Origin: Psilocybe azurescens
Lineage: Eukaryota; Basidiomycota; Agaricomycetes; Agaricales; Agrocybaceae
Assembly: GCA_023853785.1 (NCBI GenBank)
Contig: JAJIRX010000622.1
Location: 1,364,001-1,428,000 of the forward strand
Direction: 5' to 3'
Length of the DNA stretch: 64,000 bases
Below, piece by piece: positions 22,259-33,705 of the stretch. The notes beneath the pieces were generated by a model. It ran no database searches. It had not been told where the DNA came from and saw only the letters and a program-made list of their open reading frames with translations. Within the stretch, counting starts at the first letter, position 1. Each line of letters begins with the position of its first letter. Both the position numbers and the translations under genes were made by a program.

Positions 22259-25200
22259 TCATATCCTCGAGAGTTCTACTGAATCCTTGGGAATACCCAA
22301 GAACTGGGGCTTTCCTGCTAGCTGCTCAACCAAATCCGTCACATTCGACCACCAACTTGCCATGCCCCGTCGGTTCACCATGTCTGCATGCTTGACCATC
22401 TCTTGAACGGGTACCCATGCGATGTCGCTTTGTTGGATCGTGATCACTGCTGCTGAATCTGGGCCAGCTTGACGAGCCTTGTGTGGCTTTTGGGACAGAA
22501 TCTCGTGGTGGTCTTCGAGGAATGTCATGCATCGAAGCGACAAACGTGCCGCACGAGCGCGATCCATAGGTGATGGCACACCGCCTTGCAATGTGTGTCC
22601 GAGAGACGCAGACCGAGCATCGAATAACGAGCCTCCTTCCTCAATCAACATCTTCGTTAGTACTGATGTTGAGTAAACCTTCGAAGCGGCTTCGTTTCTA
22701 AACAAAAGTGTGAGTGATACCGTGATGGTATAACAAAACTATTTGTGCTTACCTGATGATAAGGCGACCTTCACTCTTTCCTGGCACATCTAGACTGTAT
22801 CTTCTTTTCAAGAACCGGATGTCTCTTCGTAACATATCGAGGGTCATGCCGCCCTCGGGGTGTAAACCAAACTTGCTCCCACCTGCTCACCCTTTATTAG
22901 TTGCGATAGAAAGCAAACAAACATAATACGCACAGCAAGAGCACCCATTGTCGCGATATAGCCACATTGTCCTCCTTGCGTCTCCACAACAAACACACGA
23001 TCTCTGCTAGCACTCGCGCTCTGTTTGATAGCGTCACAAGCATCCACAAGGGCGTTCAAGCTCGTATCACTTCCAAGACTGTGCTCTGTCATGGGCACAT
23101 TATTGCTGATAGTGGCTGGCAAATGTGCCATCGGGATATGGAAGGCAGGATAGTGCTTCCGCGCTTCATCTAACATCAAAAGTGCGTTGAATGCTTCGAA
23201 TCCTCCAATCATAAGGAGGCCGTCGAACGCATATTCTTGGAACTTAGATGCAACTCCTCCCATGTCGACGGAGGGTAAAGCACGGTTGGTTCCCAGCTCG
23301 GAACCACCGCGAGCGGCCCAAGCGTCAACGCCGAGCCAAGATAGTTCGTCAACATTGTCATCCAACAATCCACGGAAACCGTTGTGGATGGCAAGAGGGG
23401 TGTGACCTTGCTTGATGCAGTAGCGAACTGCAGCCCTAGTAGCAGCATTCATACCGCCCGCAGGAGCACCCATACTAGAAGAATGATTTGATTGAGAAGT
23501 CAGTCCACATAATCGTGAATATCACTTACTGAACAATACCGATGCGCATCCTCTGGGAGAACGTGTCAAAAAGTTCGTGTACACATCTCTAAACGCGGTA
23601 CTTACCTTGTGCTGGGGCAGTTTATCCGCGTCAGGTTTAAAGGATGAACATCCACGGAATCCGTGCAGCATCTCCAAGAACTCGGGGCCGCGAAGGGATA
23701 ATGCCTTGTCAAATTCCTTGTCTTTCAGAGCCTTTCCTATGGCCCTCGTCTGTAGGTCGAATAAGAAGAAATTCACAAAAAGGATTGATCGTATATACCG
23801 CGGCGACAGCGTCCATTAGTGGTACACGGGTGATTTTATTCTCTTGCACACCAATCATATAAGTAGGAGTGCCAGGCTCAGCGGACAAAAGGGCGTCTAC
23901 GGCTTCTACGCCTTGCAGCGTGGGCTATTCACAAGTCAGTCGGTGCATGAATCGTGACGGAAAGCACTGCATACCAAAATTCTGTCGTAAGCGCATGGTC
24001 GACCACCTCTTTGTGTGTGCCCCAGGGTGGTGACACGGGTATCAAGTCCCAGACGATCTGTGAGAATGTCTTTGATATACTCAGCACGGATTGGATTCAA
24101 TTCCCTGTCATGAGCGCCTTCTGCGACGATGACAATCGTCTTTCGTTTGCCAACAGTGCGATGCTAAGAATTGGAGATAAATATTAAGGACCTTGTGCAG
24201 AGAGAAATTGCTAACGCGATGGATCTCAGCACACATAGCGTCCTCCCAAGGCATTGTTGTGGGTGGTTTTTCGGGAATGAAGATGAAGTCGGCACCACCA
24301 CTAGAGAAAATATATTAGAAATTGTAGGACTGCATATAATTAAGAACTCACGCAACACCGGCCATGAGAGCAAGCCAGCCGCAATCACGACCCATCACTT
24401 CAACGACGAAGGCACGGGAGTGACTGTATGCGGTCGAATTGATGTTATCGATGGCTTCACATATACGCTGGAGGGCTGTCGGTGCGCCGATTGTCAAATC
24501 TGTCATGGCCATGTCGTTATCAATAGAACCAACAAGCCCAACGAGCTTGAGATGTGAATGGTTCTTGAGCTGTGCATCTGTGATTTTGTCTGAAATATCC
24601 TGTCAGAGATGTACAAAACTTGTGGGACACAAACCGTACTTTCTGAGTGGAGGTGTTTGATTAGATCTGGCCATTCTGATCTGAACAAGTCCGCTCCGGT
24701 AAGCGAACCATCGCCACCACAAACGACGAGCGCGTCGATGCCCTCTTTAACGAGGTTGAACGCAGCTGCTGCGCGTCCTTCAGGGGTTCTGAAAGCAGCC
24801 GACCGTGCAGTGCCAATGAGAGTTCCACCCTGTCATGATAAGACAGGTTGTAAGTCAAATTTCCGATATCATGGACCCAGGTTAACGCACCTCGGAGAAC
24901 CAGCCTCGTACATCGTCCCATCCGACTCGGACGATGTACCTTCCCTGAGCGTTCGCCCACCGACGTATTCACTAGTACCATCCCGTAGTAGCTCTCCGTC
25001 TCCAAAGCGGAGATTGTGCAACAAATTCTTATCCGGTTCGTGAGAAGTGATATCTTTGGTTTCTGACAACTCTTGTTCGACTTTTTCAACGGCGTTGGCG
25101 TTGACTTCGTTTCCAACCTGTTCTGCGCGATCTTCATTTCCATTGACGAGACCCTCGTACCCTTCACGGACGATCCACATTTCACATCCCCTGCAATAAT

Positions 25201-25329
25201 CAGTCACCAAATGAAGGGTGCTTAAAGATCATCGGAGACATACTTGAGGATACCACACTTGACGATGGCACGCACTGCGGCGTTCATGCCGGCGCTGTCG
25301 CCTCCCGACGTGAGGATGGCGATCTTCAT
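22259..25329 (-). CDS. PFK1: ATP-dependent 6-phosphofructokinase (eukaryotic two-domain type)
   Basis: Catalyses fructose 6-phosphate + ATP to fructose 1,6-bisphosphate, the committed glycolytic step, in the cytosol. The N-terminal half starts at 25329 with [21 protein letters not shown] and includes [26 protein letters not shown], the catalytic block [15 protein letters not shown] and [13 protein letters not shown]. The C-terminal, regulatory half repeats the fold: [43 protein letters not shown] and [16 protein letters not shown]. It ends VELSRI at 22259. About ten introns. An acidic insert of about 60 residues follows [11 protein letters not shown]. The frame breaks once near 24940-24946 inside a block that should read [17 protein letters not shown] (see findings). 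The gene stops only 176 bp after the BQT4-like start, on the same strand. Confidence 0.93.
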
Positions 25330-26587
25330 GCTGTTGTGGGATAGGCTGAAGTTGTTGAGACTCTAAGAAAGAGTGAGGATAAGACACAAAGGATTGAACC
25401 CGAGGTGAGTCTGTATGAACCGTTTCTCAAACTCGGTATGAAACAGATCTGATATGCGTCGCGTCCAATGGTGGAGATACGTCACACGTGCGCTGACCTA
25501 GATCTCTATTGCCGCCCAATTGGGTGACGCCGGATAGTCTCGAACACTTGGTATTACAAACAACATTACCCTAGGTTGTGCTAGGCTACATTCACGAAAA
25601 GGATGTAATACCCTGGCCCAGACATAAATGTCTACCTCTTTACGTGGTCTCTGGTAGGCTCATCTGCCGACAGTAGGATTTCCGAAGTAAGGGACATTTG
25701 TATTTGTTCGACCCGGAAGTCGGAATGGGAGAGTTTGGGAGAGTGGTGCGTCCTTCACGGAAGATAAGGACAGAGAGGTGATAGATCGCTCGAGTTGGCA
25801 ATTAAGAAATAAGCTACAAATACATGACCGGAACATAGTCCTCGTCGGCGTGAGAGAAACCCATGAACGTTGGCTTCAGCTGACTGCTGACCATTCCAAC
25901 GCTACGCTGACGACAAGCCACCATCGAGATTCGACGTCGGTGCATCAACGGTGCATAGTCTTGGGACATCTTTCTGCATTCTGAATAGACTTATACCTTG
26001 ATCGCGAAAGACCCCATCTTCATTGCAATTCTGAGAATAAAATTGGTCAATATTTTGATGGGAGAAAATGACCAACGCAAGAAATGTAGTGATGGTCGTA
26101 CAGAGGTGTGGTGTGTATGTGAGAGACGAGATTGAGGATTGGCGCTGTCGGGCAATGTGTGCCGGTGAGCCGAAGTATGATCGGGGTCCAAGAGATCCGT
26201 TTTGTAGTGTTGTTCTCGTACAATTGTACATATGAACTATCTCTGATTCTCTCCCCACATCGCCATAGAGCATCGTAGAACTTCTTTCTGAATGGACTTG
26301 TCTATACCCTACTGCTAAACTATATCTGCAAATATCTCTATCTATCCGGAGCTACCGTGGGCGTGCAGAGATCCACAACTTATCATATCTCGCAGACAAA
26401 ACCACCAAGGTGCCTGACCTTTTTCGAGAAGTCCACCTGCTTACACCACCTCGTGTCTGTCTTCCAACACGACTTGCGAATAGGAAGACTGACAATCATA
26501 CCGTGCTGCGCTCGCTTTAAATACCCGACCACCACTAGTCCAATCTTTTTCCCCCTTTCGCAAAACGTCGATTCCACAAAGGCATCC
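25330..26587. other. Divergent promoter region of PFK and F-box genes
   Basis: About 1.26 kb. It holds the PFK promoter and 5' UTR on the left and the F-box gene promoter on the right. Open frames at 25902-26273 (minus) and 25778-25984 (plus) show no family pattern. A GTG-initiated frame runs from 26357 into the F-box gene, but I consider 26357-26587 to be leader sequence. Confidence 0.5.
26517..26523 (+). promoter_or_regulatory. TATA-like element upstream of F-box gene
   Basis: The sequence TTTAAATACC lies about 65-70 bp before the proposed ATG at 26588, a usual fungal spacing. This supports 26588 over the earlier GTG-initiated extension. Inference from position and sequence only. Confidence 0.4.
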
Positions 26588-28417
26588 ATGAGCACCGTAC
26601 GCAAACCGACGACGAGAAGAGCCCGCACCCAACCCAACCTTTCTTCCCCTTCCTATTCACATCCACCGAGCAAGGCACTCGACACAGATCTACGCGAACG
26701 GGGTCGTCGTATTGGCTCTGATGGCCCTGTCATGGTTCTGCCCTCATCTGAATCACACTCACCATCCCACATCTGCCTTCTTCCACCGGAGATACTGGCG
26801 GGGATCTTCGCATATTGTATACCCACAGAACAGTTTCCCATCCCATCCCGTACGGAAGCTCCTCTCCTCCTCACTCACATATCCTCCTTCTGGCGGTCTG
26901 TGGCTATCTCCACCCCAGATCTCTGGACGTCTTTCCACATCAACTATAAAGACCCCACTGAGGACATCTCGCTTGCCAACATCTGGCTATCGCGTTCTCT
27001 CAACAAAAGCCTTTCCCTTTCAATCGCCGTAGATTTTGGAGAGCAGCCCCAGCAGGCGATAGTCGATGCGCTGTGCAGGCATTCTAAACGCTGGAAGCAT
27101 GTACGCTTTGACTTCCGACACCTCCTCTGCCCACCCATGTATTCTCTAGACCTCGCACAGGGCAACGTTCCAGAATTGACTACCTTCGAATTTCATGCCA
27201 GGGATATAAGCAATACCAATGTATCCCCTATTACTCGTCTACTTTCCTCTGCCCCCAAAGTCCGCGAGATCTCATGGGTGGATGATTTGGCAGACATGGA
27301 GACACTTCTCGAGTTGCCGCTCAATCGACTTTCTCGTTTATCACTGTCGATGGAACATGGTACACTTGACTATCTCAAAGTCCTAAATGAATGCCCCAAT
27401 CTCGAGCACATCAGAATCACAAAGCCCCTCTTGCAGACAACACATTTACAATCACCACTGTTCCTCTCCAAACTAATGTCGTTAAATATTTCTTCGGACC
27501 TCACAGGCATCCTTGACCATCTCATACTCCCTGCACTGCGGGAGGTCCGGATTTACTCGGTGGACAACGACAAGCATGCTCAGCCACACACCATTTTACA
27601 TCATGCATCACCTCATGTTCATCCTCATCCATCCCCAGCCTCAACGCCCACGGAAATATGGGACCCCACGACATTTTTGACCCTCGTTGATAGATCGGCG
27701 TGCTCAATCACCAGCCTCTCGGTCACACCCCCGATGTCAGAAGTTACCCTTCTGATGTGTCTGCCCCGGATGAGTGCCTCGTTGGTCAAATTATCGGTAG
27801 AAGGTGTTGTCATCGGTGATACGCTATTGAGACTCCTCACCCGTCCTTCTAGCCGTAGTCGAATTAAGGACGATGCTGTCACGGTCGACGGCCATGCAGA
27901 TGATGATTGTTTGTATCCAAAGCTCGCGGAGATCAATTTGGATACACGGGTGGTTTCCTCACCTGGTGTCCTTTCCGGCATGGTCAGGTCGAGGCTGAAT
28001 TTACGCGACGACAGCATGAATAACGTGAGCTGGACTCCCATGAAGAAGCTGCGGGTAGTGGATGGGCACAAAGATCTAGAGAGCCTGAAGGAGCTGAGTC
28101 GGGCTTCGTGCACTTCTGCGACCTCTGGCCTAGTCGTCGATATCATTCCGAAGAAACCTAGCAGGACGCGAAGCAGAAACTATTTTTCAGGAGGAAGCTA
28201 TGTGCCAGTCGGTGATCGACTGTTTGCGAAATGGGGAAATACATATCCCTCGTTCTGTTCTGTTCGGCCTCGAAGCGACGGTTCTTCATTTTTTCTCACT
28301 ATGAATGCTATTGGACCTTTTGGAATTCTTAACACTTTTCCTGTCTTCAATATCTCCTTGCATTTTACCTTCCATATACATCTTCAATGCCCTATTTCTC
28401 TTGATTTCCCCCCTTAA
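26588..28417 (+). CDS. F-box protein with leucine-rich C-terminal region
   Basis: Typical agaricomycete F-box protein, probably a substrate adaptor of an SCF ubiquitin ligase. From ATG 26588 (MSTVRKPTTRRARTQ) a basic low-complexity leader precedes the F-box at about residues 58-105. The F-box reads ICLLPPEILAGIFAYCIP, then a loop and THISSFWRSVAISTPDLW. The remainder is a series of irregular Leu-rich segments (for example LPLNRLSRLSLS and CPNLEHIRI) that look like degenerate LRRs. It appears as one uninterrupted exon. The last about 60 residues (after 28240) are hydrophobic and atypical, so the true 3' end may involve an intron. The target protein is unknown. Confidence 0.8.
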   Translation: MSTVRKPTTRRARTQPNLSSPSYSHPPSKALDTDLRERGRRIGSDGPVMVLPSSESHSPSHICLLPPEILAGIFAYCIPTEQFPIPSRTEAPLLLTHISSFWRSVAISTPDLWTSFHINYKDPTEDISLANIWLSRSLNKSLSLSIAVDFGEQPQQAIVDALCRHSKRWKHVRFDFRHLLCPPMYSLDLAQGNVPELTTFEFHARDISNTNVSPITRLLSSAPKVREISWVDDLADMETLLELPLNRLSRLSLSMEHGTLDYLKVLNECPNLEHIRITKPLLQTTHLQSPLFLSKLMSLNISSDLTGILDHLILPALREVRIYSVDNDKHAQPHTILHHASPHVHPHPSPASTPTEIWDPTTFLTLVDRSACSITSLSVTPPMSEVTLLMCLPRMSASLVKLSVEGVVIGDTLLRLLTRPSSRSRIKDDAVTVDGHADDDCLYPKLAEINLDTRVVSSPGVLSGMVRSRLNLRDDSMNNVSWTPMKKLRVVDGHKDLESLKELSRASCTSATSGLVVDIIPKKPSRTRSRNYFSGGSYVPVGDRLFAKWGNTYPSFCSVRPRSDGSSFFLTMNAIGPFGILNTFPVFNISLHFTFHIHLQCPISLDFPP

Positions 28418-28697
28418 TTAATTAATGACAGTTTTAGGTTTTAGATAGTGACAACCAGATATTTCTCACAGATTTCTTACTACATAATATGAAGAATTAT
28501 AAAGTTCTTGTGTCAAGTTTGAGGCGCGTATCCTTCTAGATAATACAGCCTGAGGATCCTTGCCTCGGAGCGAAGAAGTAAGAGGTACGCGTATATTAAT
28601 TCACGTGATTCAGTCAGGGGCAGAGTCGCGACTGAGAGTCTTTCTCTTTGCCACCTCTCCTTTCGCTCGTCATTCTAAGGACAGCTGCTCAACTCAA

Positions 28698-30640
28698 ATG
28701 GTTCACCTTCGTCTCAATGAGAAAGAGTCCAATCCTAATCCTCATATTAATTTCACAACTGCGTTGAAGGCGGATGCAGACGATGAGGAGGATGCGCGTA
28801 AGCTTCTGCGAGCATTGGCGGCGCAAGTTAGGCCAGTCATGAAGGCGCATGGGTTCGCGGTGAACAGCTTTGAGGAGGTACGCTTGTTATGTCTAGTCTA
28901 TGATTAGCGCGTTCCGATCGGGTCGTCTGTGGTCTAGTACGAATATAACAAGGTGTTTGCGGGGAGGAACTGGAATAATGGGGAGACAGTAGGTAGGTTC
29001 ATACTACTTTCTTAGTCTATAAACGATCAACCTGATACCAGGTCACAGAACTCGTGCTGAGGCGACCCGACGGGTCTTTCTATCCCAATTACTGGCTGAT
29101 GAGCACATTATGCCACGAAGTCCGTCTTTTGAACATCTCGAGAGGCGATAACATACTTATACTACCAAGTAGCTCGCACATATCAAGGCACGTTTACTAC
29201 AAAGTATTTATTAACACTATCTTTACCGGACATCCCAGCATATGAATCATGGACCTGCCTTTCAAGCTCTTTGGTCCCGTCTTCGGGCGGAGGTTCGTCA
29301 ATTGCAAGACAGAGGATACTACGGAGACGGTGCGTTTCTTAAAGCATGCGCCGTACTGTTTTCAAGTTAATTATTATGCTCTCAGGCTACTGGTCTTCTG
29401 GACAAAGACTTCGGGATTCTGCCCGTGTGGGTGAAGATGGTCCTGAAGCAGGCGATTTCCCTGAATATCTGGTGCGCAAAAGCAACTTACCTGTATACAG
29501 GCACCTACTGACATGCCATATACACTGTTCAGTGTGGTGGCGCTCAATCGCGTGCCAGGCCCACTGCGCGACGTCGGCGCCTCACCACCAGAGGGAAACG
29601 AAGAGAGGTTATACCCTCTCTTCATACTGGTGCACAAACGTCTAAAAAGAGGAAGTCTGGAGCTCGTGTTACCTCAAAGTATGCATTTGCTGGTGAAGGC
29701 ACTTCTTTAGGTAACGATGGTACTGGGACTGGCTTTGGCAAGCAAGCGTCCAGGTGATACGATTTTATTTCTCTCAAATTGTCCTATAACTAACCTGGCT
29801 ATTTCTTCCAGCAAAGAGCTCGGGAAGAGAGAGCATTGGCTGCCGAACGCAGGCTTTTAGCTCTGCAAAATGCGACAGCTGGTCTGCTTGAATCTTTTAC
29901 AAAGTGGACATACCTTAGCTAATTGATGATTTTATCGTCCGCTTGACAGGGTCTTCTAAGCCTTCAGAAGAACTATCAACAGATGGCGACAACTCGGATG
30001 ACGAAGTGGAATTTGTTCCAGAGACAGACGCTGAACGGAGACAGGCTATCCAGGACGCAGAGCAGGGCGAAAGCGATAATTCAAAACTGGGTTCCGACTT
30101 TTCATGGAAGCAGTTCAAAGATGATTTCAATTTCGATGGAAAATCCATGCCCAGTGGGTCGAAACAGCCCTTGATAGACGGCATCGACATTTCTTCAGAC
30201 GAAGAGGATGTTGGAACGTGCGATGTACCAATTGCCTCTGGATCCACGTTCACGTCGGGGTCCCTGCCCAAAACTGACAGCAAAGGGAAAGGAAAGGCGG
30301 GTTTCGGTCTGGGTAACTTGGTACAAAGCGAAATTGAACTACGGAAGAAAGAATCCTTGGGAATGGGTCCTATGAAAGGTGGCAATAGGAAGTTAAGGTC
30401 AAAGCCCGGGCTGCAGAAGCCCCATGGAGGGCCAGAGCGAGAGAGCGAGCCTTCAGATCGAGTACAGCAGAATGCGGGTACATGGAGCTGTCTTGCATGC
30501 ACTTTGTGAGTTTTTCAATATAAAGTCATGTTGTTTTTCATTGCCCAATGATTCAACACAGAGAGAACGAGCCGGGCCACCTCTCATGCGCTGCATGCGC
30601 CACGCCTCGTAATGAGGTATGGAGGCATCGCGATGATTGA
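28698..30640 (+). CDS. WSS1: WSS1-type DNA-dependent metalloprotease (WLM domain)
   Basis: Zinc protease that degrades proteins cross-linked to DNA, working with Cdc48 and SUMO in yeast. The start at 28698 is MVHLRLNEKESNPNPHINF, the family beginning. The WLM domain has NNGETV, ELVLRRPDGSF and STLCHE, then the rest of the zinc motif. Splicing across a 15-nt exon gives HELAHIKHMNH (HExxHxxxxxH), followed by GPAFQALWSRLRAEV and GYYGD. A disordered acidic part holds DDEVEFVPET and other candidate SUMO/Cdc48-binding stretches. The C-terminus has a RanBP2-type zinc finger (GTWSCLACTL, CAACATPRNEVW) and the stop at 30640. The metal motif assembly relies on a GC-AG intron (see findings). Confidence 0.88.
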
Positions 30641-31626
30641 TCAGTGACTTAGCGACTTGGATATCTCGATATACACGGAGGTGGGATAAATCATCCTGAA
30701 ACTGATAGGAAAATGGCCAGACGAGAAGTTATTTCTGTCTCGAGACAGTCAGGGTTTGAAGATGATGTAAGGGATGAAATATTAGGGAGATGGACATTTG
30801 CTATTCACTCAAGAGAAACACAGGGTCCGTGAAGAACGACATCACGATCAGCTTCGAAACGAATCAAGCCGGTAGATCCACCGACTAAGTTCCTCCAAAA
30901 CCTTGGAATATGTCTGATGAGGTGGGGAGCATCGCCGTGTGTCAAAATAGTAGTACGGTTGTAACCGTGTATGTCTGTGGAGAGGTCACTATGAGTTAGT
31001 TGGTAACATGCATAGATTCACACATCTCTCTGGACAGTGGCGTGACAGAGAAAGCAGAAAGCAGAAAGCAGAAAGCATAGAAACGTCGCCAAGCATGAAC
31101 TATTATAAACAAATATTTCCACAGTACATACTGTCGAAATCAAACGTACAACAAACTAACAACCTCAAGCAGGCTTCCTTTCCTCGAACAATTCTTATTG
31201 GTTACAATCGCAAGAACGACGGACAATTTAGATTGTAGAGAAAGGGGTATATGAAGTTGGATAATGATAATTTGATGAAAGTTAGAACAACATGGATAGT
31301 AGCACACTGTTACATGTTGTAGCACAAGTGAGTTGCAGGCAGATGGGAAGGGAGATTATCCAGCTCGGAGTCGAGAAAAAATCTCAACGTCCCCACAAGA
31401 CAGCAAGGTCACCCCTGTGGAAAGAAAAAGAAAAATCTCCAGAGATCTGAATCGAAGTAAAAGAAACGAGAAACCAAATCCCACGCATCATTGTCGCCTC
31501 CATTAAAAAAGGCGTCATACGATCCGTAAAAAAAAAAAAGGAAAGAAACAAGCAGCGAAAGGCAGCTTGCACGCCGTGCCGCCCTATGATCACTGGGGGC
31601 CGACATTCGCTCGGAGAAGGGTATTA
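30641..31626. other. Intergenic region between convergent WSS1 and GPI-type gene
   Basis: About 1 kb containing both 3' ends. It holds an AGAAAGC tandem repeat (31049-31076), A-rich tracts and an A12-like run near 31527-31538. No gene is supported. Confidence 0.5.
31049..31076 (+). repeat. AGAAAGC tandem repeat (4 copies)
   Basis: Four back-to-back copies of the heptamer AGAAAGC are visible, followed by CATAG. It is a short minisatellite in the noncoding interval downstream of WSS1. Confidence 0.9.
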
Positions 31627-32437
31627 TTACAGCATGGTGAATGCTGCAATCAATCCGGCGAGTGCCAGTAGAGGGTGGTGGCTTGGGTGGTGGTAATGGC
31701 ACCACTTGAGAATGGGTTGGTACCTGCATTTGCAGCTCCGACAGGGGCAGCGACACCAGTTGAAGAGGTATCGCTCGCAGATGTGCCGGTAGAGGCGCTA
31801 ATTTTTCAAAAAACAAAAAACAAAAGAACAGTAAGCGCCAGTTCGGGAAGATAAAGCATGAGAGTCGCGCTTACGCGGGGTGGTGGTGGCTGCGGGGATG
31901 ATGATCCCACCAAGTTGGTAGTGGACAGGCAAGAAGCATCGGTGTTAGCGCCAACGGTGATCTATCCGACGTGTTAATACGAGCAAGCAGCTCAAATAGA
32001 TCATTTGAGACGAACATTCTTGCTCCATGCTTCCTGGTCATTAGCGTCTACCAACGAGAGTTGGACCACTGTTCCGGCTTTGATTTTGGCAGGCCAGTCA
32101 AGGAAAGTTTTGTTAAAATCACCAAGGTCGACCCTAGAGAAAGAAGACGATAAGCAAAGCGCGCTCCGACTAAACTGAGAGGTGTACGGACAAAGCATCT
32201 CCACATGGGTCGGAGGCCTTAACAATGATGAGATTGTAAGGTGCCTTTGTGGGTTCCCATGAGATTCGGGAAGTCTTGCACTGGAAGCAAGAGGAGAATC
32301 GTGTTAACGAGGGAAGGCGCACTTATAAAACAATATAATACCTGAACAAGGTCGGGGCTATTGACGGCAAAGTCGGCGAAAACGCCTTGAATGGCGGGGG
32401 CAACTAAGAGAGCGACAGTAAGGAGTGTGGAGAACAT
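31627..32437 (-). CDS. Small Ser/Thr-rich secreted protein with GPI-type tail
   Basis: Matches a common agaricomycete family of extracellular, probably GPI-anchored, cell-wall proteins of unknown function. The signal peptide is MFSTLLTVALLVAPAIQGVFA. The globular part is an Ig-like beta-sandwich as in Ser/Thr-rich GPI-anchored proteins. It has FAVNSPDLVQ, then after an intron CKTSRISWEPTKAPYN, LIIVKASDPCGDA, VDLGDF, AGTVVQLSLVDAND and ANTDASCLSTTN. A Ser/Thr/Ala-rich stretch (SASTGTSASDTSSTG) and a hydrophobic end (LLALAGLIAAFTML, stop 31627) follow. The last two blocks lie in different frames, and the preceding exon junction near 31860-31880 is not clean. Either one or more bases are missing or splicing is unusual. 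The palindromic insertion sits about 115 bp upstream of its start. Confidence 0.7.
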
Positions 32438-32550
32438 TCTGTTATTTGCAGCCACGGAGCGGGGGTAAAGAAAGTAGGGGGTAGGGGATGCGCGGAGGAG
32501 AGAAGGCGTTGAGGACGTTGGTAGGAAGGAGAGAGAAAAGATTTTGGCAA

Positions 32551-32555
32551 CCAGT
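32551..32555 (+). repeat. Left target-site duplication CCAGT
   Basis: CCAGT directly precedes the first base of the palindromic element and is repeated directly after its last base (34721-34725). This is a direct 5-bp repeat, as expected from staggered-cut insertion. Confidence 0.75.
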
Positions 32556-33570
32556 TCACCTAATATTCCCACTGTTCGGAGCTACTTAGCTGGCAGGATC
32601 CGATACTCACGTGCCGCCTATTTAGCCTGCTTTTGCTGATTTCTCTTGCTCGCCAAGAATATCTGTCAATATCTCTCTGACTTGTGCAGAGGTTCTTGGT
32701 GTGTTATCCCCGAGGATACCGATCACTGTCCCCGCCCGCTTACCGACATGCCGGACATGGTGCCACGATGCCATCATACCAGAAATGGTATGTCCGCTGT
32801 TGATGGCAACTTTGGGCACTGTTCCGCTGCCTTGTGCTCGCTGTTGGACACAGTGAGCATGAATATTCCGGTGTCCCCTTTCAATTTTTCTTGATTTTTG
32901 GTATTCCCATACTTTCCTATGTGTATATCAAGTAATAAATGTGTTTATTGTGCTCTGGCACCCTATTTAGGCATAGAAAAGGAGGTGTTCCTCCTGGAGT
33001 AATTCTGAGTACTCCTAGCCTTGCTCATGGCACATATACAGAAATATATTATCTAGAACTAATCTAATAAAATTTATGAACTGATTTAAAGAGACACTTT
33101 GGCCATAGAGATAGCAGAACATGTTCAGATAGAGAATAGACCTGGGGGATGGTAGGCATTCTTATGAGGCTGCTTGCTAGCTATGGCTAGAGCAATCAAG
33201 TATTTGATCTTTCCTGACAGTATTTATTCATTTAAAAGCTAAAAATGCGACCGCTTCAACAGGAATACAATGATTTGAGGCTGGCTGGATAGTGCTTATC
33301 ATGGGGTCATAAACACAGTAATGGAGGTAAAATAAGATGCAGAGAATGCTTTCATTTTATTTAATAGGATATAATATGTCACAATATAGCTATTAAATGG
33401 CTAGAAACGAGTATCTAATGCGTCTAAATAGTGAGAAGAACTAGGTATTCAAAAATCGCGTATTTCACTTAGCTCCACTAATATCGGTCATAAAATCGAG
33501 ATAAATGTGTAGATATGTAGCCTTTAACAATAGAAATAAGATACAAAAACCCGAAAGGAATTTATGCAAG
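32556..33570 (+). repeat. Left arm of palindrome
   Basis: First inverted copy. The outer 300 bp contain an open frame on the minus strand (32622-32819), facing outward toward the GPI-type gene. The inner part is AT-rich and has no open frames of note. Confidence 0.9.
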
Positions 33571-33705
33571 CGGTGAGGAGATATTGAGAAAATAGCGTTA
33601 ATAAAAGGACACATTGATGATGTCAATGATATACACTTAAATAGAAGTCAGTAAGCTTCCATCAATTTCGATGATTTTGGGACCTTTTCGCTATATCTTT
33701 TATCA

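Noticed and set aside
25385..25410. GGGTTCAATCC on the minus strand near the PFK promoter
   Set aside because: Flanking bases cannot form the 5-bp T stem and no tRNA body is seen upstream.
26357..26587. N-terminal extension of the F-box protein
   Set aside because: The longer frame begins with GTG, contains a TATA-like element, and the first ATG giving a family-like leader is 26588.
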